Source: CAZIWW01 sp964543275
GTDB lineage: Bacteria > Patescibacteriota > Minisyncoccia > Moranbacterales > UBA11712
DNA length: 28,862 bases
Assembly (NCBI GenBank): GCA_964543275.1
Contig: CAZIWW010000006.1
Span: 1 to 28,862 of the forward strand
Direction: 5' to 3'
The position numbers and the translations under genes are program-made. Positions 13,514 to 22,334 of the stretch are shown here, piece after piece. The notes beneath the pieces were generated by a model that saw only the letters and a list, made by a program, of their open reading frames with translations, was not told where the DNA came from and did no database searches. Each line of letters opens with the position of its first letter. Position 1 is the stretch's first letter.

Positions 13514-13570
13514 CCGCTTACCTGTGCGTCTTATCTCCAAGAAATTATCGAGATAAGAGCAGGGAAGCGG
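13514..13570 (+). promoter_or_regulatory. Leader hairpin abutting the rpoB start codon
   Basis: Three stacked stems form one long hairpin: 13514-13519/13565-13570 (6 bp), 13521-13524/13560-13563 (4 bp) and 13530-13537/13550-13557 (8 bp, 12-nt loop). It ends one base before the ATG at 13572 and buries the only Shine-Dalgarno-like bases (AGGG, 13561-13564). This suggests control of rpoB translation, possibly by a protein. The pairing is seen in the sequence; the regulatory role is inferred. Confidence 0.55.
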
Positions 13571-13571
13571 A

Positions 13572-16500
13572 ATGTCTTTTATGTCTTTGGGGCAAAAAAC
13601 TCTAGGGGTGAAAGAGTCTTTCAGCCCGCAGTCCTCCTTGAAAAAGAGGAAGTTTTTTAAACGTCGTCCCATGGTTTCACTGCCTAATCTGATCGAGACC
13701 CAGACGGCTTCTTTTAATTGGTTCTTGCAAGAAGGATTGAAAGAACTTTTTGACGAAGTTAATCCAATTGGCGATTTTACCGGCAAGGATCTTGAGTTAA
13801 GCTTCGGTGATTATTATTTGGACGAACCGAAGTGCGATGAAAGGACGGCTAAAGAAAAAAACATATCTTTTGAAGCGCCAATTCGCTGCCAAGTAAAACT
13901 GCTTAATAAACGAACCGGTGAAGTGAAAGAACAAGAGGTCTATTTAGGGGATATGCCTCTAATGACCAAAAGGGGAACTTTTATAATAAACGGCGTGGAG
14001 AGAGTGGTGGTTAGCCAGCTCATTAGAAGCCCGGGCGTGTTTTTCACTATGGAGTACCAAAAGGGGAAAAAGCTTTTCGGCGCTAAGATTATTCCCAATC
14101 GCGGAGCTTGGCTGGAAATTGAGACTGACTTGGAGGGAGTTATTTCAGTTAAAATTGATCGAAAAAGAAAAGTGGCCATAACTTCGCTGTTGCGAGCTTT
14201 TGGTTTGGGAACCGACGACGATCTTAAAAAAACATTTGCCGAAGTGAATAAGGGTGAAATTGATTATATTGAGAAAACCATTGAGAAGGATGCGGCTAAA
14301 TCGCAAGGGGAGGGTTTCAAAGAAGTCTATAAAAGAATAAGACCGGGCGATTTAGCTACCGAAGAAAATGCTCGGCAGATGATTGAGGCCATGTTTTTTA
14401 ATTTTGATCGTTACGATTTTGGAAAGGTTGGAAGGTATCGTCTAAATCAAAGATTGGAGATTGACTGTCCCAACGACGAAGAGCACCGCATTTTAAGACC
14501 GGAAGATTTAATTCTAATTATTAAGGAAATTATTCAACTTAATAATAATCCCGCGGCTCAAGCTGATGATATTGATCACTTGGGCAATAGAAGAGTTAGG
14601 AGCGTCGGCGAATTGGTCCAGAATAAGTTTAGAGCCGGGTTGGCCAGGTTGGTGAGGAATATTAAGGATAGGATGAGCACTTGCGACTTAGCCACGGTTG
14701 TTCCGGGACAACTTATTAATTCACGACCGGTGGCGGCGGCGGTTAAGGAATTTTTTGCCTCTTCCCAACTTAGCCAGTTTATGGACCAGGTTAATCCTTT
14801 GGCCGAGTTGGAACACAAACGAAGGTTGAGCGCTATGGGGCCGGGAGGGCTTACCCGAGAGCGGGCGGGGTTTGAAGTTCGAGACGTTCATTCTTCTCAC
14901 TACGGACGAATTTGTCCAGTGCAGACGCCGGAAGGTCCCAACATTGGTTTAGTAAGTCATTTGGCTTGCTATGCCAGGATTAACGAGTTTGGGTTTATTG
15001 AAACTCCCTATCGAAAAGTTGTTACTAAGGTGAGGAATAGGTTAAGCGAGATTAAAAATAAAGTGGCGAGCGATGATATAAAAGATAGAAACGGAGAAAT
15101 TATTATCTCCAAGGGCGATAGGATAACGGCCGAGGCGGCTAAAAAAATCGCCAAGCTAGATTTAAAAGAAATTTCCATTAAGCCTTTAGTGCTTAAAGAG
15201 ATTGAGTATCTCAACGCCACTATCGAAGACAGAAAAGTTATTGCCCATGCCGATGTGGAAGTGGACGAGGAAGGCTATATTATAAAAGAAAAGGTTGAAG
15301 CCAGAGTGAAGGGTCAACCAGCTATGATTGAATCAGACAGAGTCGATTATGTTGATGTGTCCACTAAACAATGTATTTCCATAGCTACGGCTCTTATTCC
15401 ATTTCTTGAACATGATGATGCTCACCGAGCTCTTATGGGATCAAATATGCAGAGACAGGCTGTTTCCTGCATTGCTCCACAGGCTCCGCTAGTCGGTACT
15501 GGTCTGGAAGACAAGGCGGCAGCGGATTCCGGGCAGGTTATTCTAGCTCAAAAGGACGGAACGGTTTTAGAAGTGGATGCCGGGCACATAACGGTGAAGG
15601 AGACAGATTCCAAAGGTAAAAGCGTTAAAAGAGTTTATCAGCTGCAGAGTTTTGAGAGATCGAATGCTTTCACATGCATGAATCAGATTCCTCGAGTGAG
15701 AAGCGGCGACAAAATTGTTAAAGGACAGCTGTTGGCAGACGGAGCTTCTACGGCTAATGGCGAGTTGGCTCTGGGCCAAAATGTTTTAGTGGCTTTTATG
15801 CCTTGGGAAGGGGCTAATTTCGAAGATGCTATTGTTATTTCCGAGAGACTTCTGCAAGAAGACCGTTACAGTTCTATTCATATTGAAGATTTTTCTGTTG
15901 ATGTTCGGGACACCAAACTGGGCCCGGAGGTTGTTACTAGAGATATTCCCAATATCGGAGAAGAGAGACTTAAAAACCTGGATGAGACTGGCATTATTCG
16001 TATTGGAGCCGAAGTTTCTTCGGGCGACATTTTAGTTGGCAAGATTTCGCCCAAGGGCGAAGGGGATTTGACGGCAGAGGAGAGATTGCTTCGAGCTATT
16101 TTTGGAGAGAAGTCCAAAGATGTTAAGGACAGTTCTCTTTATCTTCCTCACGGCGAACACGGAAAGGTAGTGGATGTAAAAATATTTTCCCGGGATTACG
16201 GAGATAAATTGCCAGCGGGCGTGATTAAGCAACTTCAGGTGAGTGTGGCCCAATTGCGTAAAATATCGGTGGGCGACAAACTGGCTGGCAGACATGGAAA
16301 CAAAGGAGTTATTTCCAAAATATCGCCTGTGGAAGATATGCCATATCTTCCAGACGGGACTCCGGTGGATGTGATACTAAATCCGCTTGGAGTCGCTTCC
16401 AGAATGAATATCGGTCAAATTTTGGAAACCCATTTAGGCTGGGCGGCGTCGAAGCTTGGATATACGGCGGCTAGCCCATCATTGGACGGCATAAGCGAAA

Positions 16501-16997
16501 AAGATATAAAAGAAGAGCTTAAAAAAGCCGGTTTGCCGGAGGATGGAAAAATAAAACTGGTAAACGGAAAGACTGGAGAATACTTTAATGAAAAGACAAC
16601 GGTAGGTTATATGTATGTGATGAAGCTTAATCACCTGGTTGACGATAAGATTCATATGCGTTCCATTGGTCCTTATTCTCTTATTACGCAGCAGCCGCTT
16701 GGAGGCAAAGCCCAATTTGGCGGACAGCGTTTTGGGGAAATGGAAGTCTGGGCGCTGGAAGGCTACGGCAGCGCCTACACTCTTCAGGAAATGCTGACTG
16801 TAAAATCCGATGATGTTTTGGGAAGGTCGAAGGCTTATGAGTCTATTATTAAGGGCGAGCAAATTAAGAGTCCCAATGTTCCAGCCTCGTTTCATGTTTT
16901 GGTTAACGAACTTAAAAGCCTCTGCTTGAATGTAGAGCTTATCGGGATGAAAAAGGAAGAGGAGGAAAAAGAGAAAGAGGTTAAAGAAAGACAGTGA
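13572..16997 (+). CDS. rpoB: DNA-directed RNA polymerase subunit beta
   Basis: This is the beta subunit of the core enzyme, forming one side of the active-site cleft. The 1141-aa length is shorter than E. coli (1342), consistent with absence of lineage-specific insertions. The rifampicin-pocket segment begins near residue 394 with SSQLSQFMDQVNPL; the E. coli-equivalent positions D516, H526 and S531 are unchanged, with V in place of N518. Further signatures are GGLTRERAGFEVRDVH, CPVQTPEGPNIG, MGSNMQRQAV and, near the C-terminus, GGKAQFGGQRFGEMEVWALE. The C-terminus ends in a Glu/Lys-rich tail. It leads the rpoB-rpoC operon; no L10/L12 genes precede it. A second in-frame ATG three codons in is an alternative start. 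Confidence 0.98.
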   Translation: MSFMSLGQKTLGVKESFSPQSSLKKRKFFKRRPMVSLPNLIETQTASFNWFLQEGLKELFDEVNPIGDFTGKDLELSFGDYYLDEPKCDERTAKEKNISFEAPIRCQVKLLNKRTGEVKEQEVYLGDMPLMTKRGTFIINGVERVVVSQLIRSPGVFFTMEYQKGKKLFGAKIIPNRGAWLEIETDLEGVISVKIDRKRKVAITSLLRAFGLGTDDDLKKTFAEVNKGEIDYIEKTIEKDAAKSQGEGFKEVYKRIRPGDLATEENARQMIEAMFFNFDRYDFGKVGRYRLNQRLEIDCPNDEEHRILRPEDLILIIKEIIQLNNNPAAQADDIDHLGNRRVRSVGELVQNKFRAGLARLVRNIKDRMSTCDLATVVPGQLINSRPVAAAVKEFFASSQLSQFMDQVNPLAELEHKRRLSAMGPGGLTRERAGFEVRDVHSSHYGRICPVQTPEGPNIGLVSHLACYARINEFGFIETPYRKVVTKVRNRLSEIKNKVASDDIKDRNGEIIISKGDRITAEAAKKIAKLDLKEISIKPLVLKEIEYLNATIEDRKVIAHADVEVDEEGYIIKEKVEARVKGQPAMIESDRVDYVDVSTKQCISIATALIPFLEHDDAHRALMGSNMQRQAVSCIAPQAPLVGTGLEDKAAADSGQVILAQKDGTVLEVDAGHITVKETDSKGKSVKRVYQLQSFERSNAFTCMNQIPRVRSGDKIVKGQLLADGASTANGELALGQNVLVAFMPWEGANFEDAIVISERLLQEDRYSSIHIEDFSVDVRDTKLGPEVVTRDIPNIGEERLKNLDETGIIRIGAEVSSGDILVGKISPKGEGDLTAEERLLRAIFGEKSKDVKDSSLYLPHGEHGKVVDVKIFSRDYGDKLPAGVIKQLQVSVAQLRKISVGDKLAGRHGNKGVISKISPVEDMPYLPDGTPVDVILNPLGVASRMNIGQILETHLGWAASKLGYTAASPSLDGISEKDIKEELKKAGLPEDGKIKLVNGKTGEYFNEKTTVGYMYVMKLNHLVDDKIHMRSIGPYSLITQQPLGGKAQFGGQRFGEMEVWALEGYGSAYTLQEMLTVKSDDVLGRSKAYESIIKGEQIKSPNVPASFHVLVNELKSLCLNVELIGMKKEEEEKEKEVKERQ

Positions 16998-17020
16998 TAT
17001 TTTTATTGGTTTTAGACAAG

Positions 17021-17131
17021 GAATTAGGAATTTTGAATTTAGAATTAAGAATGGGAATCGAGAATAATCCACCTCCGGCAGGCAGAATTCTCTACTCGAT
17101 GTTCTTATTCTAAATTCACAATCCACAATTC
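17021..17131. repeat. Long imperfect inverted repeat between rpoB and rpoC
   Basis: The left arm (about 17021-17069) and right arm (about 17085-17131) fold back on each other over some 40 positions with few mismatches, around the GC-rich centre CCACCTCCGGCAGGCAG. The arms share their sequence with the elements before nrnA and recA. The right arm ends 12 nt before the rpoC ATG. Confidence 0.75.
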
Positions 17132-17143
17132 AATAATAAGTAT

Positions 17144-20100
17144 ATGATTCAAACTTCAACTACCAAAGTAAACGATTTTGATTCTATCCGTCTTAAGCTG
17201 GCCAGTCCGGACGATATTTTGAGTTGGTCGCACGGAGAAGTTACCAAGCCGGAGACTATAAATTACAGGACTCAACGTTATGAAAGAGACGGTCTTTTTT
17301 GCGAGAGGATTTTTGGTCCTTCAAAAGACTGGGAATGTTATTGCGGGAAGTACAAACGTATAAGGTATAAGGGAATAATTTGCGATAAGTGCGGCGTGGA
17401 AGTAACTCGCTCCATTGTTAGACGGGAAAGGATGGGACACATTAAACTTGCCGTGCCTGTTTCGCATATTTGGTTTTTGCGTGGCGTGCCGAGTAAAATT
17501 AGCTTAGCGCTTAATATGTCTTCGCAGGAACTGGAAAAAGTGATTTACTTTGCCAGCTACATAGTTATAGAAGTCGATGAAGAGGCTCGGGATCAGGCTT
17601 TGCGGAGGATAGATTCTGAATTCAAGATGAAGCGCAAGGAATTAAAAGGCAAAGATCGAACTGAAAGCGTCGCGGATAAACTTGAAGAACTAAAAAGCGT
17701 TTATCAAACTACTAAGGAAGATTTAAGGAATTTGAAAAAACTACAGATACTTTCCGAGGTTGACTACTTCAATCTTTCTATGAAGTACGGCCATGTTTTT
17801 AAGGCCGGCATAGGCGCGGAGGCTGTTCGCAAGATATTTGAGGATATGGATTTGGAAAAGGAGATAGAGGTCATCAGCGGGGAATTAAAGAGCGGTAAAG
17901 GCGCGGACAAAAAGAAATCTTTAAAGCGTCTTAAATTATTTCAAGGTATGCGGCAGGCTGGCATTCGGCCCGAGTGGATGCTTCCCACGGTAATTCCGGT
18001 TATGCCGCCGGATCTTCGGCCAATGGTTCAACTTGATGGCGGAAGATTTGCCACTTCCGATTTAAATGACTTGTATCGAAGGATTATCAACCGCAATAAT
18101 CGACTCAAGAAGCTAATGGAGATAGGAGCCCCGGAGGTTATTGCTCGAAACGAGAAAAGAATGCTTCAGGAGGCGGTGGATGCCCTTTTTGACAACAGCG
18201 CTCGCAGAGGGCAAACATCAGTGGCGGCTTCAACCGGGCAAAAAAGAGCTCTGCGATCTCTAGCCGATATGCTTAAGGGGAAGCAAGGGAGGTTTAGGCA
18301 AAATCTTTTGGGGAAGAGAGTGGACTATTCGGGCCGAAGCGTTATCGTAGTTGGTCCCCAGCTAAAACTTCACCAGTGCGGACTTCCAAAGAAAATGGCT
18401 CTTGAATTATTTAAGCCTTTTATCATAAATAAGTTGATTGAAAAGGAATATGCTCATAACGTTCGCAGCGCCGGCAAGATGGTTGAGTTTGAAGCCGAGG
18501 AAGCTTACGAAATTTTGGATGAAATTATTGAAAATCATTTTGTTCTGCTTAACCGAGCTCCGACTCTTCATCGATTGAGCATCCAGGCTTTTCAGCCGGT
18601 TCTAATTGAAGGAAAGGCTATTCAGATTCATCCTATGGTTTGCGCGGCTTTCAACGCTGACTTTGACGGCGACCAAATGGCGGTGCATGTTCCGTTGACC
18701 GTCGGCGCCAGAAATGAATCTAGGGATATTATGCTTTCTTCCGGAAATTTGCTTAAGCCAGCCAGCGGCGACCCGATTACTATTCCGTCTCAAGATATGG
18801 TTTTAGGCTGTTATTACATGACTTGCGTTAAAAAAGGATTAAAAGGAGAAGGAAAAATTTTTGCCGATGAGAAAGAAGTTTTACTTTCTCTTCACTTCGG
18901 CAGCATTAATCTTAGAGCGGAAATCGAGTTGAACATCAACAAGGAAAGGATAAAGACTTCGGCTGGCAGAATTCTTTTCAACGAGATACTTCCAGATGAA
19001 ATCGAGTTTATAAACGAGGAAATGGATAAAGGAAAATTAAGAAACTTAATAGCTAAAAGTTTGGAAGTGGTTGGGCAGAAAAGAACGGCCAAGTTAGTTG
19101 ACGATCTTAAAAATCTTGGATTTTCCGTGGTTACTAGTTCCGGCATTAGCTGGGGTATGGATGATCTTAAAATTCCGGAGAAGAAGGAAAGAGTTATAAA
19201 GGAAGCCGAGAAAAAAATAGGGGCGGTGAATGATCAGTTTAATATGGGGCTTCTTACCAATCAGGAAAGAAAGAATAAAGTTATTGAAATTTGGAGCGAG
19301 GCCAAGAACGAAATTACGGAGGCGGTTAGAGATTCTATGGACAAAGGAGGTCCGGTTTACGCTATGGTCTATTCTAAAGCGCGCGGCTCGGAAGCGGTAG
19401 TGGTTCAGATGGCTGGCATTAAAGGGCTGGTGACTGGTCCGACCGGAGAAACCATTGAGCTTCCGGTTAAGTCTTCGTTTAAAGAGGGATTTAATGTTTT
19501 GGAATATTTCATTTCCACTCACGGAGCTAGAAAGGGAATGGCCGATACCGCTCTTCGTACGGCTACGGCCGGCTATCTAACCCGACGTTTGGTGGATGTG
19601 TCTCAAGATGTTGTGGTGCGCGAGGAGGATTGCAAAGATAAAGAAGGTTCTTTTATTTATAAGGAAGATTCGGAAGCGGTTGGCATAAGTTTTACCTCCA
19701 GACTTACTGGCAGATTTGCAATTGAAGATATCTGCGATCCCAAGACTGGGGAACTTATTCTAGCTGGAGGGGAGATGATTACTAAAGGCATAGCCGAAAC
19801 AATTGAGAATAAAGGGATAGATAAAGTGAAAATAAGATCGATAGTAACATGCAGGACTAAAAGAGGTGTTTGTCAGAAATGTTATGGGCTTGATTTGGGC
19901 AGAAGCGAGTTGGTGCAGATCGGTCAGGCAGTGGGCATTGTGGCCGCTCAAGCCATCGGTGAACCAGGGACTCAGTTGACTATGAGAACTTTCCATATCG
20001 GCGGCGTGGCCGGGACAGATATTACTCAAGGTTTGCCTAGAGTAGACGAAATTTTCGAAGCGCGTCCTCCGAAAGGCGAAGCGGCTATAGCTGAAGCTGA

Positions 20101-20731
20101 CGGCCAGGTTGTCGATATTAAGGAAACGGAAAAGGATAAAATCATTCGGATAGAGCTGTCAAAAACCGGCAAGAAGAAAGGGGAAATAAGAGAATATGTC
20201 GTTTCATCGGTTATGGACGTTAAAGTGAAAAACGGGGACTTGGTTGCCAAAGGGCAGATTCTTAGCGAGGGACACCTGGATTTAAAGAAATTGTTTAAGA
20301 TTAAAGGCAGAGAAGCGGTGTATCGGTATATTGTGAAAGAAGTTCAGGAAATTTACAGCGCCCAAGGCGAAGGAATTAACGACAAACATGTTGAAATTAT
20401 TATTCGTCAAATGCTCTCTCGGGACAGAATATTGGATCCAGGCGACACAGGTCTCTTATTGGGAGATATAGTAGAAGATGTAGTGTTGGCGGAGGCCAAT
20501 GAAGAAGTTAAGAAAGCCGGGAAGAAACCCGCCAAGTCTGAAAAGCTTCTTTTGGGAATTTCCAAGGTGGCTCTTTCGACCGAAAGTTTTCTATCAGCCG
20601 CGTCTTTTCAGGAGACTGCTCGCGTTTTAATCAATGCGTCGGTGACCGGCAAAGAAGACAAGCTTCGCGGACTTAAAGAAAATGTGATTATTGGAAAATT
20701 AATTCCGGCCGGAACGGGGTATAGGGGATAG
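17144..20731 (+). CDS. rpoC: DNA-directed RNA polymerase subunit beta'
   Basis: This is the catalytic large subunit. Of 1195 aa, the N-terminal zinc ribbon has C65, C67, C80 and C83 in CYCGKY...CDKC. The catalytic Mg2+ loop NADFDGDQM is at 504-512 with Asp 506, 508 and 510. The bridge helix/trigger-loop region includes THGARKGMADTALRTA. The second zinc site uses C830, C903, C910 and C913 (CRTKRGVCQKC). The C-terminus ends with GTGYRG, as usual. It is shorter than E. coli (1407), lacking inserted domains. It is cotranscribed with rpoB and closed by the terminator at 20767. No Shine-Dalgarno site is evident. Confidence 0.99.
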   Translation: MIQTSTTKVNDFDSIRLKLASPDDILSWSHGEVTKPETINYRTQRYERDGLFCERIFGPSKDWECYCGKYKRIRYKGIICDKCGVEVTRSIVRRERMGHIKLAVPVSHIWFLRGVPSKISLALNMSSQELEKVIYFASYIVIEVDEEARDQALRRIDSEFKMKRKELKGKDRTESVADKLEELKSVYQTTKEDLRNLKKLQILSEVDYFNLSMKYGHVFKAGIGAEAVRKIFEDMDLEKEIEVISGELKSGKGADKKKSLKRLKLFQGMRQAGIRPEWMLPTVIPVMPPDLRPMVQLDGGRFATSDLNDLYRRIINRNNRLKKLMEIGAPEVIARNEKRMLQEAVDALFDNSARRGQTSVAASTGQKRALRSLADMLKGKQGRFRQNLLGKRVDYSGRSVIVVGPQLKLHQCGLPKKMALELFKPFIINKLIEKEYAHNVRSAGKMVEFEAEEAYEILDEIIENHFVLLNRAPTLHRLSIQAFQPVLIEGKAIQIHPMVCAAFNADFDGDQMAVHVPLTVGARNESRDIMLSSGNLLKPASGDPITIPSQDMVLGCYYMTCVKKGLKGEGKIFADEKEVLLSLHFGSINLRAEIELNINKERIKTSAGRILFNEILPDEIEFINEEMDKGKLRNLIAKSLEVVGQKRTAKLVDDLKNLGFSVVTSSGISWGMDDLKIPEKKERVIKEAEKKIGAVNDQFNMGLLTNQERKNKVIEIWSEAKNEITEAVRDSMDKGGPVYAMVYSKARGSEAVVVQMAGIKGLVTGPTGETIELPVKSSFKEGFNVLEYFISTHGARKGMADTALRTATAGYLTRRLVDVSQDVVVREEDCKDKEGSFIYKEDSEAVGISFTSRLTGRFAIEDICDPKTGELILAGGEMITKGIAETIENKGIDKVKIRSIVTCRTKRGVCQKCYGLDLGRSELVQIGQAVGIVAAQAIGEPGTQLTMRTFHIGGVAGTDITQGLPRVDEIFEARPPKGEAAIAEADGQVVDIKETEKDKIIRIELSKTGKKKGEIREYVVSSVMDVKVKNGDLVAKGQILSEGHLDLKKLFKIKGREAVYRYIVKEVQEIYSAQGEGINDKHVEIIIRQMLSRDRILDPGDTGLLLGDIVEDVVLAEANEEVKKAGKKPAKSEKLLLGISKVALSTESFLSAASFQETARVLINASVTGKEDKLRGLKENVIIGKLIPAGTGYRG

Positions 20732-20766
20732 TGTTTAATATATTGCAGTTGGTATTTTGGTATAGA

Positions 20767-20799
20767 GAAAAATTCCCATTCAAGCGGGATTTTTCTTTT
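20767..20799 (+). terminator. Terminator of rpoBC
   Basis: GAAAAA (20767-20772) pairs with TTTTTC (20790-20795) and TCCC (20774-20777) with GGGA (20786-20789), with a single bulged T and an 8-nt loop. TTTT follows at 20796-20799. The A-rich left arm could also let it stop minus-strand transcripts from the regulator gene. Confidence 0.8.
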
Positions 20800-20803
20800 G
20801 AGT

Positions 20804-20827
20804 TTTACTACAACTAGTTGTAGTAAA
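20804..20827. repeat. Perfect 24-bp palindrome
   Basis: Twelve bases on each side of the CTAG centre (20814-20817) are fully complementary, with TACTACA/TGTAGTA half-sites. This resembles operators of dimeric winged-helix repressors of the BlaI/CopY type (TACA/TGTA), but no such repressor is encoded here. It lies in the convergent gap between rpoC and the regulator gene. Confidence 0.75.
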
Positions 20828-20908
20828 GAAAATATAAGTTTGCAGTATGCTGAAATTTTTGGAAACAACTTACCGATTATGATGGAAAATATTTGCAAAT
20901 TCTATAAA

Positions 20909-21937
20909 TTATATTCTTCCCGATCGCTTAATCATAAAGACTATATTTTCATTGGCGTTTTGCTCAATGATTTTGATGTTCGGGTGATTTCTCTTCCATA
21001 CGCGAAAAACTTCGTCGGCAAAAGCCTGTCCAATTGTTTTAACCTCGCGAAAATCTAAAACAATGGTTTTAAATTTATCCAGTCCTGAAAGAATTCTTCG
21101 GGCTTGAGAGCGAGAGATGTAGTCTGTTCCCATTTTGTAGAGCTTAACAACAGCTTTTGTTTTGCTGAATTCGAAAGACTTATCAGTATATGCGTCAAAT
21201 ATTTTCTTTAGCGATCTTTTTGACTTAACGGAAATGGAAAAAGAAACTTTTGTGCCGGTTGTTTGCTTAACATCCTCAATAAAAATATCCTCAAGCAAGT
21301 TATTGAAAAGCAGCCTTTTACTTGAACTTTGAACAATTAAAATGTCTGCGGCTTTGGAGGTAAAGAATATTCCCTCACCGCTATGTTCTTTTGGGGCTGT
21401 GGTTTGTTTGCCTTTGAGGAGATCTTGAACTGCTTCAAGGTGACTTTTAAGTTTATGTTTTTGCATGATGTTGTTAAATATTCCAATTCCCTTATCAATT
21501 ACATCGAAACTGATTCTATTCTCGCGTCTTCTAAAAAATATTTCTATTTTCTTGGAACGAGAGTGTTCAATGGCGTTGTTGAGCATTTCAGTGAAGGCAT
21601 AATCTAGAATACGAGAGATATTTTCCGGAAGATCGGAAAAGATTCCGCTTTCTTTTTTTATTCTCTCAAGGACAAGATCTTCGGAAAGATTTTTGTTTTC
21701 CAAGGTGTAGTGGACGGCTAAAATCTCCAGCTTAGCCATAGCGACGGATTTTTTATCCGCTTTTACATAGAAGGTTTTTCTGGCTTTTCCGAGACGAACA
21801 ATTAAACCTTCGTTTTCGAGCTCTTTAAAAAAGCGGTTAATATAAGCTCGGGAAAAGCCGGTTTCTTTTACAATTTCCGAAGATTTAACTTGCCTTTTTT
21901 TTGACAGCTTTTTGAGAATAATGGAGCGAATATCCAT
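20909..21937 (-). CDS. HTH - HATPase - STAS-like (DUF4325) regulator
   Basis: This 342-aa protein has three parts. A winged helix-turn-helix covers about residues 1-60 (VKSSEIVKETGFSRAYINRF). A GHKL ATPase domain covers about 100-236, with an N box around FTEMLNNAIEHS (115-126), G1 DKGIGIF (148-154) and a G2-like HSGEGIFFTSKA (185-196). A DUF4325 STAS-like domain covers about 268-338 (VLDFREVKTIGQAFADEV). HATPase plus STAS-like parts recall RsbW/RsbV-type switches, here fused to a DNA-binding domain. It may therefore be a one-protein ATP-dependent regulator, which is an inference. It has a near-consensus promoter with an internal inverted repeat, suggesting autoregulation. Confidence 0.85.
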   Translation of the reverse strand: MDIRSIILKKLSKKRQVKSSEIVKETGFSRAYINRFFKELENEGLIVRLGKARKTFYVKADKKSVAMAKLEILAVHYTLENKNLSEDLVLERIKKESGIFSDLPENISRILDYAFTEMLNNAIEHSRSKKIEIFFRRRENRISFDVIDKGIGIFNNIMQKHKLKSHLEAVQDLLKGKQTTAPKEHSGEGIFFTSKAADILIVQSSSKRLLFNNLLEDIFIEDVKQTTGTKVSFSISVKSKRSLKKIFDAYTDKSFEFSKTKAVVKLYKMGTDYISRSQARRILSGLDKFKTIVLDFREVKTIGQAFADEVFRVWKRNHPNIKIIEQNANENIVFMIKRSGRI

Positions 21938-21964
21938 TTTGTTACGCTTATTGTTTACGATACT

Positions 21965-21993
21965 ATATTATCATTTTATGATATAATTGTCAA
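21965..21993 (-). promoter_or_regulatory. Promoter of the HTH/HATPase regulator
   Basis: On the minus strand, -35 TTGACA (21993-21988), a 17-nt spacer and -10 TAATAT (21970-21965) precede the ATG at 21937 by about 28 nt. It is one of the best promoter matches in the window. Confidence 0.75.
21969..21983. promoter_or_regulatory. Candidate operator between divergent promoters
   Basis: TATCAT (21969-21974) and ATGATA (21978-21983) form a perfect inverted repeat with a TTT spacer. It lies inside the spacer of the minus-strand promoter. On the plus strand it overlaps an extended -10 (TGA at 21979-21981, TATAAT at 21982-21987). One bound dimer could block both directions. Confidence 0.5.
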
Positions 21994-22101
21994 CATATTG
22001 TAGACTAATTAAAAAAGGACGAATGTATACGCCCTCTGCGTTTTGAGGATACTGGGCTTCCAGTCCAGTATTTTAAGACCGGATGTGATGTCCGTTTTTT
22101 T
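21994..22101 (+). ncRNA. Candidate small RNA or attenuated leader
   Basis: An extended -10 ends at 21987, giving a start near 21994. The predicted RNA holds a CCTC/GAGG hairpin (about 22033-22048), a hairpin 22049-22055/22065-22071 and a terminator stem 22080-22084/22090-22094 followed by T7 at 22095-22101. AAGGACGA followed by an ATG at 22023 could translate a 7-codon peptide (MYTPSAF). Downstream on this strand only remnants and then ftsK are found. The segment TTTTGAGG plus an ACTGGG hairpin and T7 is shared with the candidate at 6832-6930. The family is not known to me. Confidence 0.35.
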
Positions 22102-22115
22102 CTCTTTTCTTATCA

Positions 22116-22143
22116 GTTTACAGTATACTGTAATACTGTAAAC
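22116..22143. repeat. Overlapping palindromes with TACAGTA/TACTGTA half-sites
   Basis: An 11-bp inverted repeat (22116-22126/22133-22143) overlaps a 14-bp perfect palindrome (22119-22132). Three TACTGTA/TACAGTA half-sites in a row suggest cooperative binding by a dimeric repressor. The neighbouring genes are decayed, so this may be the orphaned operator of a lost gene. Confidence 0.6.
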
Positions 22144-22157
22144 GGAGTAGGGAATGT

Positions 22158-22334
22158 CTAGATTCTCTCCAGCACATAATACAAATTTTTATCACCCTTT
22201 CCGGTCGGAAGTTCTTCGCGGCTAACCCCGACTATTTTAAAGCCGGTCAGCCGTGCCAGGTTTTCGATATCCTCGCGGGAATAGGCGTAGCGAGCGGCGA
22301 AGTGTTTGCCGTCCGGTGAATCATAAATTGCTCC
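22158..22334 (-). pseudogene. C-terminal remnant of a SAM-dependent methyltransferase-like gene
   Basis: The minus strand encodes about 58 codons ending in TAG at 22158, including IYDSPDGKHFAARYAYS, LTGFKIVGVSREELPTGKG and NLYYVLERI. The style (substrate-contact Tyr/Arg and a C-terminal beta strand YYVLER) is that of small class I methyltransferases; the exact family is uncertain. The SAM-binding half is absent. The frame breaks upstream where transposase-like sequence begins, so the gene was truncated. Confidence 0.6.
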
